Shown here: positions 1 to 11,206 of the stretch, one piece after another
Numbering within the stretch: position 1 is the first letter of the stretch
Layout: the number at the start of each line of letters is the position of its first letter
Origin: Prorocentrum cordatum
Lineage: Eukaryota; Sar; Dinophyceae; Prorocentrales; Prorocentraceae
Length of the DNA: 60,000 bases
Reading direction: 5' to 3'
NCBI GenBank assembly: GCA_963575745.1
Contig: CAUYUJ010016072.1
Coordinates: forward strand, 436,501 to 496,500
Notes under the pieces: model-generated
Database searches by the model: none
Told to the model about the DNA's origin: nothing
The model's input: the letters and a program-made list of their open reading frames with translations, nothing else
Program-made: the position numbers and the translations under genes

Positions 1-2690
1 TTGTCTAGCGCAGTTCAGCGCCGCCCTTGGCGCGCTATCGTCGCCATCGATTTTTCCGACGTCTCCATTCCTCTCTCCATCGCCACGCCTGCCTCGTCAC
101 GCTTCCTCGTCGCCCTCGCCGGCGCCTCGAGCTCCAGGCCGGTGGCCCGCGGGCCTGGGGCAGGCGCGCGCGCCGGCGGGCCGCGCGGCGCTTGCGCCCG
201 TCTGTTGCACGGCCCCGGGGCCGTTCGGCGCTCGCTCGTTCGCCGAGTCAGCCGCGCGGCCCCGGCCAGCTTCGCGGCGCAGCGCCGCGGCTGCAGCGCG
301 CGTGGGCCTTGCGGGCCGCGGCTCCGCTGAAGCGCCCGGCGGCGCCTGTTCTCGCCGCCCCCCGCCGCGCGGTGGAACTGCGGGGCGTCGTGGGCGGCGG
401 GGGCAAGCCCGGCCCAGGGAAGCGGCCGGCCGGCGCCGATGAGGGTTCGCAGCTGCTTCTGCGAGATTGTACCATCACCGACCAACGCGACGAGATCGCC
501 CCCCCAGCCTCGCTGCTGTCTTCGGCCACGGATGACGCGCGACGGCGTCTGACTCGTAGCCGCTAGGATCTCGAGACCTGTAGGCGGACGGAGCGATTGA
601 GACTGATCGAGGCGGGAACGGCGCTCGATGATGAGCGGCTGGGGGAAGCGGCCCAAGCCTCCGACGTCCCCACCCGCAAGGGGATGCAGAAGCAGGTCGT
701 GGAGGGCGCCCTGGAGGCCGCGCGCCTGGCCCGAGCGCTCGCCCCAGGCACTGCGACCGCCGCGGGCGCCGAACGCCGGTCGGCGGTTCGCAGGCGGGCG
801 CCGGTTTCCGCGGCCGCGCTGCGCGAGGCCGAGGCCGCGGGCATGCGCGCCGCGCCGGAGGGCGTCAGCCCCCATCGCGGCGTCGACAACCTGCGAGGGG
901 AACGCTCGTCAGATCTTGTCTAGAGGATCTGCGCCTGCGCGCGGTGGGCGAGTGCCTCCAACGGCGCGGGGGTGGGCCGTCTGCGCCCGCGGAGTTCCTC
1001 GGCGACGGCGACGACTTCTGGGCGGGGGCGCGGGCGCGCGAGCGCTTCCGCGAGCGAGCAGCTCTTGCTGGGCGACGCGGCGCGGCGGCGGCAGTTGCGC
1101 GGCTAAATCTTGGGCGAGCAGCGGCCCGAGTGGGAGGCCCCCCCGCCCGCGCAAGCGCGGGCGCGCCGAGGCCAGCATGGCCGCTCGAACGCGAGGTCCG
1201 CGAGTCGGGCGAGTGACGACGAGGGTCGGTTTTATTGGAAGGTTTGACGGTGCTGCGACTCGCGCGGCTGGAGACCGCCAGGGCGAGCGCGGGCGCCTGC
1301 CGCGCCAGCGGTTCGCGCCCGAAGACCTGGCTCCCCGGGAGACGACGGCCCCAGCTCGCGCTTTGCAGAGCGCGAAGCGCCGCGCCAAGACCCGCGCTCC
1401 CGGCGGCGCTATTCTCGGCTGCCGATGCGAGTGGCCCAGGAGGTTTGCGCGCTGCAGGCCGCGCCCGCGCCGCCTGCGCGGCCTGGATTTCGCCGCGAAG
1501 CGGTCGCCGCGGGAGAGTTGGCGCGAGCCCCGCGCGGGCCCGCCCGAGGCCGAGCGGATCTCGCTGGCGCCGCGGCGAGCGGGGGAGGGGATCCGCGAGA
1601 TAATCCCTGCGAGCGGCCGGAGTGCCCCTTCGAGGTCCGGGGCGCGGAGCAACGCCGCGCGCTTGGACGCGTCGCGCAGCTAGTCGACCCAGGGCTTCCG
1701 GGTCAGGGCGTGTCGAGGGCAGGCAGACCGCCCCGGTCGCCTGCGTCGCCGTTTTCGGCCGCGCTGCTTGCGCGCGCTCCTCCTGGCTGGATGGCGCGAA
1801 CTCGTTCGGGGAGCGCGCGGGTCCCGAGCGCGACGCCGGCGCCGACGCGCCCGTGGCAGACGGCGCCGGGCGCCGGGAGAGGCGCGGAGGGCGCGCCGGC
1901 GGGCTCGCCTGCGGTTCAACCGGAAGGGCACCCAGATTGGCCGCCGGCAGGACGCAGCTTCGCTGCGCCGGGCTCGCTTCGCCGCGCGCCCCGAGGCCAC
2001 CGCGAAGGTCCGCGCGCCCACTGCCGCGAAGCGCAACGCCGCGAGGTGGCCCCTCATCTCGGGGCGCGCGCTTGGGGCCTCAAGCGCGGCGCGCCCGCGC
2101 GGGCCCGAGTGGCGGCGTCTGCTGCGCGCCCGCGGGCTGCCCGGCCTCGGCCTCGACGAGGACGGGCGCGCGCCCCTCGCCAAGGCGCGCCCCGATTGCG
2201 GCAGAATTTTGAAAGGCGAGCCGGGAGGCGCAAATGCCGTTGACCGCTTTGGCGAAGGACAACTGGAGCGCCGGCGCCCCGTTCCCTCTTCGGCCTGGCG
2301 GCGGCCCATGGAATTGCGATCGCCAGCCCGGGGCCGCGCGTGCGCGGGCGAGATCGTTGCCGAGCCCGAGAGGAGAGGTCTTCGAGACGAACGGCGGGGC
2401 GGGGAACTTCTCGCCCATCCCGCGGGCGCGGCGGGCGAGATCTCAGGCCGCGCTCCTGCGGGCGCTCGCCGGCAGGCAGATGTCTTTGTCACATTGTCCT
2501 GCGTGCCAGTGAGAAGGGGGAGCGATGTCCACCGCGACCGACGCGCGTTGCCTGGAGCCCGTTCGGAAAACCTCCCGGCGATCACGAGCGTGATCGGGCC
2601 CGGCCCCCCCCCCCCCCTTCTCACGTCACGGCGGTCGTCCGGTGGCGACCGCGGGCGTCCTGTGGCGCTCTCAGGCTACTGTGGTGTTTA
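1..2690. other. GC-rich block, no defensible gene
   Basis: This stretch is extremely rich in G and C and is open in nearly every frame on both strands, as expected from composition alone. The translations are dominated by Arg, Ala, Gly and Pro, and I see no recognisable motif. The least improbable coding piece is the plus-strand reading at about 600-923, which lacks the Arg/Pro bias of the others, but nothing around it supports a gene. The block resembles the GC-rich DNA at 4.08-5.75 kb and 25.5-29.3 kb. The last of these contains a decayed copia-like element, so this may be retroelement wreckage. That link is inference. Confidence 0.4.
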
Positions 2691-2865
2691 GAGGCACATT
2701 GTTGTGCTCTCAGGGACGTTGTGGTATTTGCGAAGGGAAGCGGTTGCGTGCGTGCCGCGTGGTGCTCTCAGGGACGCAGTTTTGTTCTGTTTCTGAGAGG
2801 CAATGGTGCGTCGGTCGTAGCGCGGCGCTCGTAGCTGCCAGCGCTGTGGTGTATACAAGCACTGG

Positions 2866-3145
2866 GGCTCCTCCTCCTCCTCTCCCTCCTCCTCTTCGTC
2901 CGGCATTTCTGATGGCCTCCTCCTCCTCCTCGTTCTCCCCCCTTTCCTCCCTTTCGTCCGTCCTCCTCCTCCTCCTCCTCCTCCTCCTCCTCCTCCTCCC
3001 CTCCTCTTACTCTTCGTTTTTGTACAGTATACGCGAGGCGGTGCTTTCGGCACACCCATTCCGCTCCCGCCTGGGTCTAGGAGGAGGAGGAGGAGGAGGA
3101 GGAGGAGGAGGAGGAGGAGGAGGAGGAGGAGGAGCAGGACGACGA
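2866..3145. repeat. CCT array facing a GGA array
   Basis: A CCT-rich tract at about 2866-3005 (broken by single substitutions) is followed after about 75 bases by a GGA/GAC-rich tract at about 3079-3145. The two tracts are reverse complements of each other, so one strand could fold back on itself. No gene is seen here. Confidence 0.8.
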
Positions 3146-3192
3146 CGACGACGAGGAGGACGAGGAGGACGAGGAAGGGGAGCCTGGAACGC

Positions 3193-3395
3193 AACGATGA
3201 CAGTTTATTTGTACCCGGTATCGATTCATTGAGTTTCTGACCTCAGGGCGCCCTTGGGCCCTCCGGGGGCTCGGAAAGGAACGATAGAAGTTTATTTGTA
3301 TCCGGTATCGATTCGTGGATTTTGTGGCCTCCAGGCGCCCTGGGCCCCACCTGGGGCCTCCCTGGGGACTGTAAAGGAAAGATTGTTATTACATG
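3193..3395. repeat. 87-bp direct duplication
   Basis: Two copies of a unit lie head to tail, starting at 3193 and 3280. Each begins AACGAT, continues with AGTTTATTTGTA and GGTATCGATTC, and ends in G/C-rich GGCGCCC and GGGGCCTC-type sequence. A third start may be visible near 3372 before the TAG microsatellite takes over. Confidence 0.75.
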
Positions 3396-3410
3396 TTATT
3401 ACTATTATAA

Positions 3411-4077
<667 letters not shown>

Positions 4078-5745
4078 GTTGCGGCACCCCAGGCGCACCC
4101 CCGCCGTGACGTGATCGGCGGGGCGTCCCCCCCCCCCCCCCCCCCCCCCCATCACGCCCGTGACCGGCCCGAAAAAGCGAACGGGCTCCTGGGCGGTGCG
4201 CACGGGGCTCTTTCGCGAGGCACATCTCCCGAACAGCTCCGAGTCGCCCGCCCCTCTTGCCGAAGCGCAACGATCCCTGACAGTGGCCATCGCCATCGCC
4301 TCGGCGGGGGCCGACGTGGGCGACCTTCGCGAGGCTCGGCGGGCCAACGTGCGCGAGGGCGCCTGCGCGGGGCCCGCCAGCCCCCCGGTCCTTCATTCGG
4401 GTGCGACTTGCAGCCGGGCCAAGGCAGACGCCGACTCGAGCGACGCTGGCGCCGCCCTGGGGCCGTGCGACGCATCGCAGTGCCCGTTGATGTCTCGGGG
4501 CAGCAGGGGCATCGGATCCGACGCCTGCGCCGCGGCGCGAGGGGGCGTCGCGGGCGCGGGCGGGGGGGGGGCGCGCGCCCGAGCGCGAGGTGGGGGAGGG
4601 CGCGATCTGAGCGCCGCGCTGGCCGGCCCAGATCTCCCCGCCGAAGCGCTCGCAGAGGTCATGTCTGTCTGCGCCGACGGAGCGACCGGCGGCGACCTCG
4701 ACGGGCCCCGAGCGATCCGCAAGGTGCGTTGTGGGCTCCAGGCGCTGCAGGCTCCCGCGCGAGGAGACCTCCGGAAACGGCCGCCCGCGCCGGCGCCCGA
4801 TCAACCAGCTTCAGGTCAGCGCCGGAGGCGCATTGGATCGCAGCGAGGCGGACGGATCCATCGCCGCGATGAGACGGCGAGGGGTCCGGAGGAGCTGGAC
4901 TGGCAGGCGGCGGCGCCCGGGGGCGCGATGGAGAGGCGCGGCCAGAGCGTTGCCTCAGAATCCGCTGTCCATGCACGGCCCCGAGTTTCGGCCCACGTGC
5001 TTCCTGGGCAAGTTCCCGCGCGGCGTCGGAGTTCGCGGGCCCGCCTGGGCAGTGCTCGCGCTTTTTCCGTCAGCGCGCGTCGATGCATCTGCTCCGCGAG
5101 GAGCTCGCGCGCCAGGTCGCCCCCGAAGCCTCGGCCGCGCCCGGCGCCCGCGAGATGCGGGGCGCGCGCGCAGCAGACGGGCCCGGCGCGGCTGGGTGTC
5201 CGCGGAGATGCTCGACGCCGTGCAGAGTCTCGGGCCGAATGCGCCGCTGAAGGACGCGCTGGAGGACGCGACGCGGCCCCCCGCCGCGGACCAGGGCGCG
5301 ATGGGCCCCCCTTCCGCGCTCGAGGCCTTCGCCCTCAAGGTTCTTGGCCCCGACGGCGCGCGCGTAGAATCGCGGCGCGGGCAGAACGGCTTTGCCCCCG
5401 TGTTCGGCGGCGCCGGGGGCCGACCCCGGACGCCGGGGAAGCGCAGGGCCTCCTTTTGCTCGCCTTGCGCGCGGCGGGCGGTTGCAAGGCCCGCGCCGCG
5501 GCGGAGGCGCCGCGCGTGATCAGCTCGGCGGACCCTCTAAATCGTGGCCCAGGATCCAGTGCCCCAGGCCCGCTCCATCTTCAGCATGCTACTCCTCTAC
5601 GAGCACGCGCTCGGCGCTGGCCCGCGGGGCCCGCGCCTGCGCCGCGACGGCCGTTGCGACGGGGCGGCGTTCCCCGACGATCTCGCCACCTCTCGGGCGG
5701 GCGGAGCTCCTCCTCGCGACGGCCGCGCTACCCGGGCCGCCGAGA
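4078..5745. other. GC-rich block with C24 run, no defensible gene
   Basis: GC-rich DNA begins at the end of the TAG microsatellite and includes an uninterrupted run of 24 C at 4127-4150. Reading frames are long on both strands because stops are rare. A plus-strand reading around 5205-5370 has a more ordinary amino-acid mix than its neighbours and could be a relic of coding sequence, but I do not recognise it. The block ends in the 29-bp tandem array. Confidence 0.4.
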
Positions 5746-5747
5746 CT

Positions 5748-5850
5748 TGCAAGGTTAACGGTTGCAAGCCTTAGTGGCTTACGCTACCGGCTGCAAGCCT
5801 TAAGGCTAACGCTACCGGTTGTAAGCCTTGGTGGCTAACGCTACCGGCTG
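5748..5850. repeat. 29-bp tandem array, copy 1
   Basis: About three and a half units of 28-29 bp share the core CGGCTGCAAGCCTT followed by GGC and TAACGCTAC. The array lies exactly between the GC-rich block and AT-rich simple sequence. A second array with the same unit lies at 25,421-25,536, also at a junction of AT-rich and GC-rich DNA. Confidence 0.85.
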
Positions 5851-5939
5851 GTAGCTTCCACCTGCACTTGCGCACGTGGTGTTGCAGCATTCATGTGCAA
5901 TTTGGCACATGATGCGTATGATGAAATCAGTGTGGTGTG

Positions 5940-6600
5940 TAGGTGTGTACATACATATATGACATATATATATATGTATAAACGTGATATACATACAACA
6001 TATATATGTATATATAGATATGTATATATGATATATACCATATATATGTACGTATTTATACAATGAGTATACATGTATATATGATATGAATACATAAATG
6101 TGAGACATATACGTATATCATATGGGATACAAATATGTGATACATATATATATATGATACATACATGCATATATATATATGATGGCATATACATATAGCG
6201 CACACATGAATATATATATATATATATATCATATACATACATATGATTACATATACATATATCTCATATATGTTGTGAGTACATATATATATGTATGACA
6301 TATATATGTGTATCATATACATACATATAAATGACCTGATGCATATGTGTTTGCCATGACATTACAGTTTCACACATACATACATACACACATATATCAA
6401 GGGGGCCGACCCACCACCAGGAAAGAAACACATCGGGAACGCAGTAGGAAAGGGGCAAAGGATGAGGAGGAGCAGAAATTCGGGCAGGAGGAGGAGGAGG
6501 AGGAAGAGCATTGCAGAACACAGGAGGAGGAGGAGGAGGAGGAGGAGGAGGAGGAGGAGCAGGAGGAGGAGGAGGAGGAGGAGGAGGAGGAGGAACTAGC
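5940..6600. repeat. TATACATA-rich tract followed by GGA array
   Basis: From about 5940 to 6400 the sequence is imperfect TA/CATA/TATG simple repeat. From 6488 to 6597 it is mostly GGA. No gene is seen here. Confidence 0.9.
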
Positions 6601-7083
6601 TTGCTTTACCTTCGGCCAATTGGAGTATTTTTGGAATTGAGGGGAATGGCTCAACTTAGAATTCTGGATTTTGCCATCGGGGCCCCTTGGGGCTCCTGGA
6701 GAACTTCCTGGGGACCGCCTTTTTTGAGGGCTCCTGGAGGGTTTTCCTTGGGGCTGGAGTTGGCGTCGACATCCCTGTCGCTGGTGCCATCCAGGGCTGC
6801 CAAGGCTCAAAAGCAGCCATGGCAGAGTGCCGACAGCCCGCGCGATCACCGCAACGGTCGACCTGCACGGATGGGGCGGCGCTGTCCCGCATTCTCACGA
6901 AATATGTGAACGGTCCATTGGGGAAGCAATAGCTTTAAGCAGGGGGAGGGGGAGAAGGCGAATCACACCCCCTGTGTTCTTTTTGGTGGCTTTTGGACAG
7001 GACGAGTTTCATAGCCGCCCACCCAAACCCCCAGAGAGCGCCAAAGTTCCGACCCCCCGCGTTTCCTCCTCCTCCTCCTCCTC

Positions 7084-7114
<31 letters not shown>

Positions 7115-7188
7115 TCCTCCCCCTCCTCCCCCTCCCCCCCCTCTTCCCCTTCCTCCTGCTCCTCCTTCTCCTCCTCCTCCGCCCACGA
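6601..7188. other. No clear gene; possible upstream exon; CCT tract
   Basis: 6601-6930 contains G/C-rich phrases of the GGGGCCCCTTGGGGCTCC type that recur in non-coding parts of this window. A plus-strand reading at about 6980-7060 could be an upstream exon of the next gene but has no support beyond being open. 7066-7188 is a CCT/CCC pyrimidine tract that leads directly into the acceptor proposed at 7189. Confidence 0.4.
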
Positions 7189-7189
7189 G

Positions 7190-8080
7190 GTCACGCGTAC
7201 TTGAAGTACGGCACGCACCCAGGGACGGACCGCTTCGAGATCCCGTGCCAGGATGAGATAATCAAGCACGCATTGATGCTCCAGGAAGTGGAAGCGCTTT
7301 CTGAGAACCTGAGCTTCACTGAGACGGCTGTGACGACAGCGTTTCGGAGGGTGGCGCACGATAAGGCGGGGCTTCCTATTCCTCCTCCTCGTCATTCTCT
7401 CTCCTCCTCATTCGCCTCCTGCCCCCTCCTTCTCCTCGCCCTCTTCCTCCTCCTCCTCCTCTTCCTCCTCCCCCTCGTCCTCCCCATCCTCCCCCTCTCT
7501 CTCATCCCTCCCCCGCCATCCGTCTTCCTCCCTCCTCACTCTTCCCTCCTCCTGCCCCTGCCCCTCCCCCGCCTCCCCCCCGAAGGCAGAGATCTTGGGG
7601 CTCGACGGCGACGCTCAGAAGGACGCGTGGGCCGAGAAGCTCAGCAAGCAACTTCGTTCGATGCTGAGGCCCCTAGTCTCACCTCCTTCACGCTCTTGTA
7701 CTCCTCCCATCCGCCACCTCCCCCGCACTTTCCTCATCCTTATTCTTCGGGGCTGGACATAACCCCCAATAGTGACACGTCGATTAGTGAATTGTCCGTT
7801 TTCGGTTCTCGAGAGGGCGCCGTGGCCGTCAGTTTCCAAGCTTTCGCCCGCCAGATTTGGGCCCGAGGTCGTTTTCACTAAACCACGTTTTGCTAAAAGG
7901 GGTTCTGTCCATCCCCGAATTCTCATCTACGGGCCTCTTCGAATCATATTCGCATCCTCTCCTCCCCCCATCGGCATCTGTACGAGCCGCTCCGCAAGGA
8001 GAAGATCGGCGAGAGCGCGAAGTGGCTTGAGAAGTTCAGGCAGAAACAACGGGAGGGCATCGCAGCAGCGGCAGGAGAGC

Positions 8081-8124
<44 letters not shown>

Positions 8125-10040
8125 TACGATTCTGCAGGGCATGAGGCAGCGTGGGACGCCACGACTGGATCGGCAATTATCTTGAAGGGCAAGGGCGTCG
8201 AGCACTCAAAGGACATCTTCGCGTTGCCGAACGCGAGCCCGACGGACAACATGTATGCCAGATTTGCCAACGGCGATTGGGCAGCAATGTTGGCATGAGG
8301 AGGGTGGCGATGATGAGGATGAGAAGGATGATGATGAGGAGGAGCAGGAGGAGGAGATGGAGGAGGAGGAGGAGGGGGAGGAGGAGGATAAGGAGGAGGA
8401 GGAGGAGCAGGAGGACGAGGAGAGAGGGAGGAGGAGAGAGGGGGGAAGAGAGGGGAGAGGAGGAGAGGAGGGAGGGGGAGGAGAAGAAGGAGGAGGAGGA
8501 GACGAGAACTGAGAGGACGGAAGAGGAGGAGGAGGTGGAAGAGGAGGCGGAGGAGAGCCCAGGCATGGTGCTGCGCATCAGCACCCTCGCGAAGCACGAA
8601 TTCGACAACAGAGGCAGCGTTGGCGGCAGTGGCAAGCAGAAGCAGGAGATCCTCTTCGAGGCCACGAAGGACGTTCGTGAAAGGGGAGAGGGGTGAGGAG
8701 GAGGAGGAGGGGCAGGAGGAGGAGGAGGGGGAGGAGGAGGAGGACCGCCCAGACGCGGAGTCGGAGGAGGAGGAGGAGGAGGGGAGGAGGAGGAACGCCT
8801 AGGTGCCCCCCCCAAAAAAAAAAGAGACGAACCCCAAGTGAGCCCCAAGATGAGCCCGAGGATGAGCCACCAGTGAGCCACAGGATGAGCCCCAAGATGA
8901 GCACGCCGCCAGATTTATCTCCCTCGCATCCCCAGGATGGCGCCCCGATCAGGGTGTACGTCAAAAAGCTGACAGAGAAGGTCTACGGACCGATCATGTC
9001 CGTCGGGGGCCAACAGAAATTACAGCTGGGCTTCAATCTCACGCCGTCCGAGAAGGAGGCCAACGACTGGGTGGTGGCAGCTGCCAAGCGATACGTGAAG
9101 AACAAGTCGACGATCGAAGAGATCAGGAAGCAGAAAGCCGAGAAGTTCGGCGAGAGGATGGCCGCGATCAGGAAAGAGGCTGGCCACCCACCCTCGGCCT
9201 CGCACCCCCTTCCCACTCGGGGCGGCGGAGAAGGGGGGGAGGAGGAGGCGCAGGAGGAGGAGGAGGAGGAGGAGGAGGAGGAGGAAGGGGGGAGAAGGAC
9301 GAGGAGGGGGATGGGAGGGAGGAGGGAGGGAGAGTGGCACGGGGGGCCTTCCTCCTCCCTCGGCCTCCTCGCCTCCTCCTCCTCCTCCTCCTCCTCCTCC
9401 TCCTCCTCCCTCTTCTCCCTTGCTTCAGCCTCCTCCTCCCTATAGGTATAGCCCCGCCCTCTTCCGCTCGCATTTCTCGCCATCCTCCGCCCCCTCGCCG
9501 CTCGAAGGCATATTCTTCGAGGGGCTCGGCAACAAAGAGGCCCGCGGCTGCAACCTGGGGCGGCGAGGAGGGCGTCCCAGTCATGAAGAGGCCAGCGGGG
9601 CCCACCACGAGGAAACCATCGGCCTGCGCGCCAGAGGAGCTCGAGGACGAGGGCGACAATGAGCAGGAAGAAGAGGAAGAGGAAGAGGAAGAGCAGCCTG
9701 GCACCGACAGCAGCGACGACCGCGATCAAGAGGAGGACGGGGAAGAGGAACCCCAAGATGAACCAGACGAGGCAGCGTCAGCGCCAGAGGAGGAAGAGGC
9801 AAACCACAGACGACCAGCGGCTGCAGCTGCAGAGGCCAAGCGACGACCAGTGGCAGCAGACGAGGGCACCGCGGTCGGCCAGGCAGCGGCATCAGGCGGC
9901 AGCAGCGCGAGCGGCCAGGCAGCAGCATCAGGCGGAGCCCCTTCCTCCTCCTTATCATCCTCCTCACCTCCTCACCCTATCCTCGACGTAGTCCTCCTCC
10001 TATCCTCCTCCTCTTTCCTCCTCCTCCTCCTCCTCTTCCT

Positions 10041-10111
<71 letters not shown>

Positions 10112-10358
10112 GTTATCCTCCTCCTCCTCCTCCTCCTCTCTCCTTTACCTTCTCGTCATCTCTCTCCTCTTTCTCACCCTAATCCTCCTCCTCCCCCCCC
10201 CCCCCCCCGCTGTTCCATTCCCCCCCTCCGGCGGCGGCGGGCGCGCGCAGAGCAGCGCGGAGATGTCGGCGACCGTCGAAGGCATCGACTTTTCGATGGA
10301 GATTCCGCCACCCTCGCTGTTCTACAAAGCGATGCAGTTCAAGACGAAGGGGGGGTGA
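7190..10358 (+). CDS. Multi-exon gene of unknown function (at least seven exons)
   Basis: I do not recognise the product. Protein-like segments appear in turn between simple-repeat introns: about 7190-7375 (acidic, helical), 7590-7670, 7981-8295 (contains an Ala run encoded by CAG repeats), 8563-8672, 8936-9178, 9508 to about 9940 (Lys/Arg-Pro rich, then Glu/Asp rich) and 10251-10358, ending at TGA 10356. Two junctions fit in phase: 8672/8936 (GT-AG, 263 bp) and 9178/9508 (GC-AG). The other junctions are approximate. The 5' end is not identified and the first exon may lie further upstream. Introns hold CCT, GGA and CT arrays, and one holds a MITE at 7748-7917. The charged, low-complexity composition suggests a nuclear or nucleic-acid-associated protein, but that is a guess. 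Confidence 0.55.
7748..7917. mobile_element. MITE-like element, TGGACAG family, copy 1
   Basis: A 170-bp sequence has terminal inverted repeats: CGGGGCTGGACATAACCCC on the left, and the complement of CGGGGATGGACAGAACCCC on the right. A close copy lies at 57,143-57,299 in the same orientation. Neither contains an open frame of note. This copy lies in an intron of the unknown gene at 7.19-10.36 kb. A clean target-site duplication is not visible. It is probably a non-autonomous DNA transposon. Confidence 0.7.
9960..10210. repeat. CCT and CT tracts in an intron
   Basis: Mixed CCT repeats are followed by an almost perfect CT run at about 10,040-10,107, then more CCT and a C-rich run up to 10,208. 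The tract lies between the Glu-rich exon and the last exon of the preceding gene model. Confidence 0.85.
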
Positions 10359-10499
10359 GGGCAGGCAACTGAACTGTTTTCAACGTCTTCAGGCGGCTCG
10401 ATTCGCAATGCCACCACAAAGAAAAGGGAACCCTGAAGGGGAGGGGCCCTGGCAATCCAAAGGCGGGGCCCCAGGGCCCTGGCCCAGGATGCGAATGTG

Positions 10500-10990
10500 G
10501 CGTTGTCTTGACAGGGGGGTAACTTGCACCGAAAACAATCAGCTTGCGATCTAGCTTGACGGTCAGGGAATCCTAACGCATAACGTTTCATCGGTCAGGG
10601 ACCATCTAGCACCGAAAGCAGTGGGCTTGCAGCCTGCACCCCCGTAAAGAAATCTCCAGCACGAACGCGCCCGCGCACCTGATGTTTTTGTCTCGAGTTT
10701 GGGCCCGCCAGCGCTGCAGTGAAAACCATTGGGCCGCATCCCGAAGCAATGTCCAAGAAGTCCTGGGGGGCGAAATCACGAAACCGTAAGTGTTTCTTTC
10801 TCGAGCAAGGGTGTCGCCAAACATAGATCCAAAGCAGTCGGCTCGCGGCCTGGCGCCATGGCCGAAGAGTTTCCGCCCGCTGGCAGCAGCGAACCATGGG
10901 CAACCTTCCCCGATCTCGTGGAGACCCCTGGTGGATGCGTCTTGGACCCCGACACCCAGCAGCTTCGGATGTCCGCGGCAGCGGCTGGAG
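10500..10990. repeat. Degenerate tandem repeat between genes
   Basis: A phrase resembling CGAAAGCAGTGGGCTTGC followed by a GCCTG-type block recurs near 10,530, 10,610, 10,725, 10,830 and 10,890, at intervals of about 80-110 bp and with considerable divergence. A plus-strand reading starting at 10,858 crosses the last unit. Because the unit repeats, I treat the region as non-coding, although an upstream exon of the next gene cannot be excluded. Confidence 0.45.
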
Positions 10991-11206
10991 TAGGATCGAA
11001 GTCGAACGTTCTTGAGACTTATCCTCGCCCCTCCCTCCACCTCCTTCTCCTCCCCCTTCTTCCTTGCCCTGCTCTCCCTTATCCTCCTTCTACTTCTCTC
11101 TTATCGTTGCCCTTCCCTGTCTCTTTCTCATCCCCTCTCATCCGATGTCCTTCGCATCCTCACTGGTTACCCCTCGACCTCCCCCGCGCCATGTTTGATT
11201 GCCTGA

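Noticed and set aside
10858-11030. Plus-strand frame starting MAEEFPPAGS as an upstream exon
   Set aside because: It overlaps the last unit of a degenerate tandem repeat whose other units are non-coding. Kept only as a remote possibility.
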